Source: GCA-1730015 sp964583825
GTDB taxonomy: Bacteria > Pseudomonadota > Gammaproteobacteria > Granulosicoccales > Granulosicoccaceae
Direction: 5' to 3'
DNA length: 64,000 nucleotides
Assembly: GCA_964583825.1 (NCBI GenBank)
Contig: CAZOXM010000004.1
Location: forward strand, 1-64,000
Part shown: positions 63,303 through 64,000 of the stretch, piece after piece
Position numbering within the stretch: position 1 is the first letter of the stretch
Layout of the letters: each line of letters begins with the position of its first letter
Position numbers and translations under genes: made by a program
The notes under the pieces: model-generated
What the model was told of the DNA's origin: nothing
The model's database searches: none
What the model saw: only the letters and a program-made list of their open reading frames with translations

Positions 63303-64000
63303 TCAGTGCCAGTTTCCGATGGTGATTTGTCGGGCCTTGCTAAGATCGTTCATGGCTGGCAGCACATCAGAATAACTGTCACTCCGCTGATGACTCGCCA
63401 GCAACTGTGCAACAATGCCGCCATCAGTTCGCTCGGGCATTCTGGCCTTGTCAATAAAAACCAGTTCGCCAGACTTAAAAACAGCATAAAACTGCCGGCT
63501 GTCAGGCTCGAGAAAACGCACTTCCGAAATACTGGCAATACAGCGCAACAGAAACGCAGCTTCTTTACCTGGCTTGTCAATCAGCACCTCATCAGCTGAT
63601 TCCGCTTCAATGTTCACGTTCCGGTATCGATCAATATTTAACATCAGATCGACATCGAGAATCGTCATTAACTGATTACTCCCAAATGCAGCCGTACGCG
63701 GCAGTTCCCCTTTTGGCACATCGTTGTTTAGAAACTCGAAATGCACCTCTTTATCCGCTGACAATACCCACGATAAGAAAAGTGCCGGCATACCGGTGAA
63801 TGCCTCTATGTTGTGGTACAACAGATCATCAACGGCCTTGTAGCGCCCGGTTGTCTTGCCCCTTTCCCAGGCCCTGACCACCGTCTCGGCGGGTGGCGTG
63901 ACCATAAAAAAGAGATATATTTGATCTCCAAAACGGGATAACAGTTTGCTGTCTTTACTCTTACCGGCATCAACGCTAAAACTATCAAATCGGAACCGAT
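63303..64000 (-). CDS. partial gene, possible zeta-toxin-like P-loop protein C-terminus
   Basis: On the minus strand the frame is open from the window edge to the stop at 63303, giving at least 231 codons; an internal ATG lies at 63905, but coding continues upstream of it (SKDSKLLSRFGDQIYLFFMV), so the true start is outside the window. The part RAWERGKTTGRYKAVDDLLY and HNIEAFTGMPALFLSWVL recalls the C-terminal half of AAA/zeta-toxin-like kinases, from memory only. The P-loop would lie off the edge and cannot be checked. Function unproven. Confidence 0.5.
   Translation of the reverse strand, partial: RFRFDSFSVDAGKSKDSKLLSRFGDQIYLFFMVTPPAETVVRAWERGKTTGRYKAVDDLLYHNIEAFTGMPALFLSWVLSADKEVHFEFLNNDVPKGELPRTAAFGSNQLMTILDVDLMLNIDRYRNVNIEAESADEVLIDKPGKEAAFLLRCIASISEVRFLEPDSRQFYAVFKSGELVFIDKARMPERTDGGIVAQLLASHQRSDSYSDVLPAMNDLSKARQITIGNWH

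Overview
The window is chromosomal DNA, about 54% GC by eye, from a free-living Gram-negative bacterium, most probably a marine gammaproteobacterium. The evidence is gene order typical of that class: rhlB divergent from trxA-rho; def-fmt-rsmB running into an ntrYX-like pair and trkAH; a LysM gene before dprA and topA; and tsaC-hemF. Envelope genes are of Gram-negative type (TolC, lipoproteins). A Granulosicoccus-like lineage is possible, but this is only an impression. I found no rRNA, tRNA, CRISPR array or prophage.

Layout. 1-4.9 kb: a secreted beta-propeller lipoprotein divergent from a DUF6502 gene that is coupled to a lipoprotein, with two matching inverted repeats between them and an orphan OmpA-like fragment at the end. 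4.9-11.5 kb: uppP, a PilZ protein, an FAD-SelD fusion, a 50-residue membrane protein, a metallo-beta-lactamase-fold hydrolase and purD. 11.6-17.6 kb: rho, trxA, rhlB, a PIMT-family methyltransferase and a TolC protein. 17.6-30 kb: a minus-strand housekeeping and regulatory block (zinc-finger protein, ilvE; TPR, methyltransferase, trkH, trkA, ntrX, ntrY, DUF4390, rsmB, fmt, def). 30-37 kb: LysM lipoprotein, dprA, topA, tsaC, hemF. 37-47 kb: accessory envelope genes (carbohydrate-binding-like protein with DGWGWEN repeats, Gly/Asn-repeat lipoprotein, dienelactone hydrolase, GGDEF-EAL sensor, M20 dipeptidase, calcium-repeat/PG-binding lipoprotein, HEAT-like protein, YHS protein), with a MITE-like element at 40 kb. 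47-55 kb: a complete Opp/Dpp-type peptide importer opposite an M20 amidohydrolase, then chaC and sodB. 55.8-62 kb: a molybdenum cluster (modC-coxM-like, modB, NUDIX, modA-mocA fusion). 62-64 kb: a ketopantoate-reductase-like protein and a gene running off the right edge.

How the genes fit together. The 17.6-30 kb block joins translation start and maturation (fmt, def, rsmB) to a membrane sensor pair and potassium uptake. The opp genes and the M20 peptidases make a peptide uptake and hydrolysis module. The molybdenum genes supply molybdate and cofactor for a CO-dehydrogenase/xanthine-dehydrogenase-type hydroxylase whose large and Fe-S subunits are not in the window. No single region is clearly a new defence or biosynthetic system. 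The most unusual items are non-coding: a 158-bp TA-flanked inverted-repeat element, a 133-bp inverted-repeat insertion between trxA and rho, three TTGTGAAATT repeats at exact 14-bp spacing, and several long perfect palindromes in divergent promoters.
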